Assembly: GCA_030433005.1 (NCBI GenBank)
Contig: JAUILQ010000019.1
Coordinates: 1 to 64,000, forward strand
Source of the DNA: Alphaproteobacteria bacterium
GTDB lineage: Bacteria > Pseudomonadota > Alphaproteobacteria > Kiloniellales > DSM-21159
Length of the DNA stretch: 64,000 nt
Reading direction: 5' to 3'
Made by a program: the position numbers and the translations under genes. Below, in pieces: positions 62,454-64,000 of this stretch. Positions within the stretch are counted from its first letter, which is position 1. Every line of letters begins with the position of its first letter. The notes under the pieces are model-generated. The model was not told the origin of the DNA. It worked only from the letters and a program-made list of their open reading frames with translations, and searched no databases.

Positions 62454-63377
62454 ATGATGGACGAGCTCGCAGTTTTTCGTGGACAGGCGCTTTCGCTCTC
62501 GGAGGACTCCGACACGGCCGAAGCCTTCCTGCGCCGCGTCGGCGAGCGCGTGCGCGACGCGCGCGGCCGCAAATCGCTGTCGCGCAAGGTCGTCTCGGAA
62601 CGCTCCGGCGTCTCGCAGCGCTACCTCGCCCAGCTCGAGGGCGGCGAGGGCAACATCTCGATCGTGCTGCTGCGCCGCGTCGCCCAGGCGCTCGAGGTGC
62701 CCTTCGAGTGGCTGGTCTGCGAGGAGGACCCCTGGTCGTCCGACATCATCCCGGTGATCGGCCTCTACCAGCGCGCCACCGCCGAGCAGCGCAGCCGGGT
62801 CCTGCAGATCCTCGACCCCGAGCCGGCCGACCTCAGGCGCGCCGGGCGGATCACGCTGATCGGCCTGCGCGGCGCCGGCAAGTCGACGCTCGGCCGGCTC
62901 GCCGCCGACGCGCTCGGCATGCCGTTCCTGGAGCTCAACGAGGAGATCGAGCAGGCCAGCGGCATGCCGGTCGGCGAGCTGATGGCGCTCTACGGCAACG
63001 AGGGCTACCGGCGCCTCGAGCAGCAGGCGGTCGAGCGGGTCGCGGCGACCTACGACCAGGTGATCCTGGCGGTCGCCGGCGGCATCGTCTCGGAGCCGGC
63101 GACCTACGACTTCCTGCTGCGCCACTTCCACGCGGTCTGGCTGCGCGCCCGGCCGGAGGAGCACATGGCCCGGGTGCGCGGCCAGGGCGACGAGCGGCCG
63201 ATGGCCGGCAACCCCTCGGCGATGGAGGAGCTCAAGGGCATCCTGACCAGCCGGGAGGCGCTCTACGCCCGTGCCGAGGCGCAGGTCAACACCTCGGGGC
63301 GCACCCTCGAGGAGAGCCTGGAGGAGCTGCTGCGCACGATCGCCGAGCACCACTGGGTCGCGGCCTCGGCCGACTGA
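62454..63377 (+). CDS. boxR: Benzoyl-CoA-responsive regulator BoxR
   Basis: 307 residues: an N-terminal XRE-type HTH (about 30-90; SLSRKVVSERSGVSQRYLAQ, then EGGEGNISIVLLR) fused to a C-terminal shikimate-kinase-like domain with P-loop GLRGAGKSTLG (137-147). This fusion defines BoxR/BzdR regulators, in which the kinase-like part binds benzoyl-CoA. ATG 62454 or 62457 is used; TTG 62415 upstream would overlap a probable promoter. It is the last gene of the box operon, and TGCA-N6-TGCA operators occur in the region upstream of boxC. Confidence 0.93.
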   Translation: MMDELAVFRGQALSLSEDSDTAEAFLRRVGERVRDARGRKSLSRKVVSERSGVSQRYLAQLEGGEGNISIVLLRRVAQALEVPFEWLVCEEDPWSSDIIPVIGLYQRATAEQRSRVLQILDPEPADLRRAGRITLIGLRGAGKSTLGRLAADALGMPFLELNEEIEQASGMPVGELMALYGNEGYRRLEQQAVERVAATYDQVILAVAGGIVSEPATYDFLLRHFHAVWLRARPEEHMARVRGQGDERPMAGNPSAMEELKGILTSREALYARAEAQVNTSGRTLEESLEELLRTIAEHHWVAASAD

Positions 63378-63399
63378 GACCGGAGCCCTCCGGCGGCGC

Positions 63400-64000
63400 T
63401 CAGCGGCCCTCGAAGAGCGGCGGCCGCTTCTCCAGGAAGGCGAGCACGCCCTCGCGGTAGTCGGCGGTGCGGCCGGCCGCACCCTGCAGCTCGGCCTCGG
63501 CCTCCAGGTAGGCGTCGAAGTCGAGCGCCTCTGCCGCGGCGACCGTGCGCCGGATCAGGCCGTAGGCGACGCCCGGCCCCTCGGCGAGGCGCGCGGCCAG
63601 GGCCTCGGCTTCCGGCAGCAGGGCCGTGTCGTCGAGCGCCCGCCAGATCAGCCCCCAGTCGGCGGCCTGCCCGGCCGGGATGCTCTCGCCGAGCATCAGC
63701 AGGGCGCGGGCCCGCGCCGGGCCGAGGGCCCGCACCAGGCGATGGCCGACCCCGGCGTCGGCCGACAGCCCGACCTTGGCGAAGGAAAGGGCGAACTGCG
63801 CCGAGCGCCCCGCCAGCACGATGTCGCAGGCCAGCGCCAGGCCGGCGCCGGCCCCGGCGGCGACGCCGTTGACCGCGGCGACCACCGGCTTGTCGAGCCC
63901 GGCGAGCAGACGCACGACCGGATGGAACAGCGCGCGCTGGGTCTCGGCCAGGTCCGGCATCGCGCCGCCCTTGCGCGGGTCGCGGTCGGCCAGGTCCTGG
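63400..64000 (-). CDS. PaaG-like enoyl-CoA hydratase/isomerase, 5' end outside window
   Basis: The minus-strand frame stays open to base 64000, so the N-terminal part is missing. The visible 200 residues begin GQDLADRDPRKGGAMPDLAE, which is characteristic of PaaG (2-(1,2-epoxy-1,2-dihydrophenyl)acetyl-CoA isomerase), and continue with the oxyanion motif AVNGVAAGAGAGLALACDIV. The role would be to isomerise the ring epoxide of phenylacetyl-CoA, or beta-oxidise dehydroadipyl-CoA. Convergent with boxR. An ATG at 63960 would give a shorter, less likely protein. Confidence 0.85.
   Translation of the reverse strand, partial: QDLADRDPRKGGAMPDLAETQRALFHPVVRLLAGLDKPVVAAVNGVAAGAGAGLALACDIVLAGRSAQFALSFAKVGLSADAGVGHRLVRALGPARARALLMLGESIPAGQAADWGLIWRALDDTALLPEAEALAARLAEGPGVAYGLIRRTVAAAEALDFDAYLEAEAELQGAAGRTADYREGVLAFLEKRPPLFEGR

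Noticed and set aside
63380-63393. CCGGAG-CC-CTCCGG between boxR and the paaG-like gene as a terminator
   Set aside because: The 2-base loop is too tight for a good hairpin and no T-run follows.

Overview
The window is GC-rich (codons mostly end in G or C) and reads as the chromosome of a free-living alphaproteobacterium, most likely of the Rhodospirillales/Kiloniellales type. The grounds are the order greA-carB-carA / yqeY-dnaG-rpoD, an LsrB/VtlR-type LysR gene beside trxB, a TAXI-type TRAP transporter, and complete aerobic routes for two aromatic acids. Genus and species cannot be read from the sequence. The first ~870 bases differ in codon choice (CTC/GCG rather than CTG/GCC) and end abruptly inside a truncated TRAP permease gene, so they are probably foreign DNA or an assembly join.

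Layout. 1-871: 3' part of a GH13 glycosidase. 872-9889: phthalate-type catabolic cluster: TAXI-TRAP uptake, class II aldolase-type decarboxylase, MarR regulator, Rieske oxygenase, PDR-type reductase, Gfo/Idh-type dihydrodiol dehydrogenase and a 4,5-dihydroxyphthalate decarboxylase homologue. Three copies of a perfect TTAGA-NN-TCTAA inverted repeat lie in its two promoter regions. 9947-10665: orphan membrane protein between two inverted REP-like palindromes. 10693-15321: EgtD-like methyltransferase, then an OtnC/OtnK acid-sugar operon with a FAD oxidoreductase and a small unknown ORF. 15526-22043: EF-G-like GTPase; a metal/oxidative-stress group (Dps, ZIP transporter, encapsulated-ferritin-like protein without a recognisable cargo tail, MFS transporter); and MsrP. 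22402-26178: OmpA-like protein, a possible small RNA, LsrB-like regulator, thioredoxin reductase and a Cro/CI-type regulator. 26500-30186: three-gene operon of unknown role (ELM1-like protein, 2OG-Fe(II) oxygenase, 636-residue unknown). 30423-43103: Lrp, DUF2237, greA, carBA, yqeY, dnaG, rpoD and an NCS2 permease. 43250-44386: tRNA(CAT) followed by an AT-rich insertion with a 13-bp direct repeat. 44387-47191: envelope proteins (M23 homologue, L,D-transpeptidase, secreted protein). 47222-64000: a liv-type ABC importer and the benzoyl-CoA (box) pathway with its regulator BoxR, ending in a partial paaG-like gene.

How the genes fit together. The two aromatic clusters are probably separate regulons. 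The first would take a phthalate-like diacid through a cis-dihydrodiol and a dihydroxy acid to protocatechuate under the MarR protein. The second would import benzoate or a relative through the liv transporter, activate it with BclA, epoxidise the ring with BoxA/BoxB, cleave it with BoxC and oxidise the aldehyde with BoxD. BoxR would respond to benzoyl-CoA at TGCA-N6-TGCA operators, two of which flank the start of boxC and two weaker ones of which lie near the transporter. The parts least explained by known biology are the ELM1/2OG-oxygenase/636-residue operon, the untagged EncFtn-like protein in its metal neighbourhood, and the AT-rich insertion next to the tRNA.
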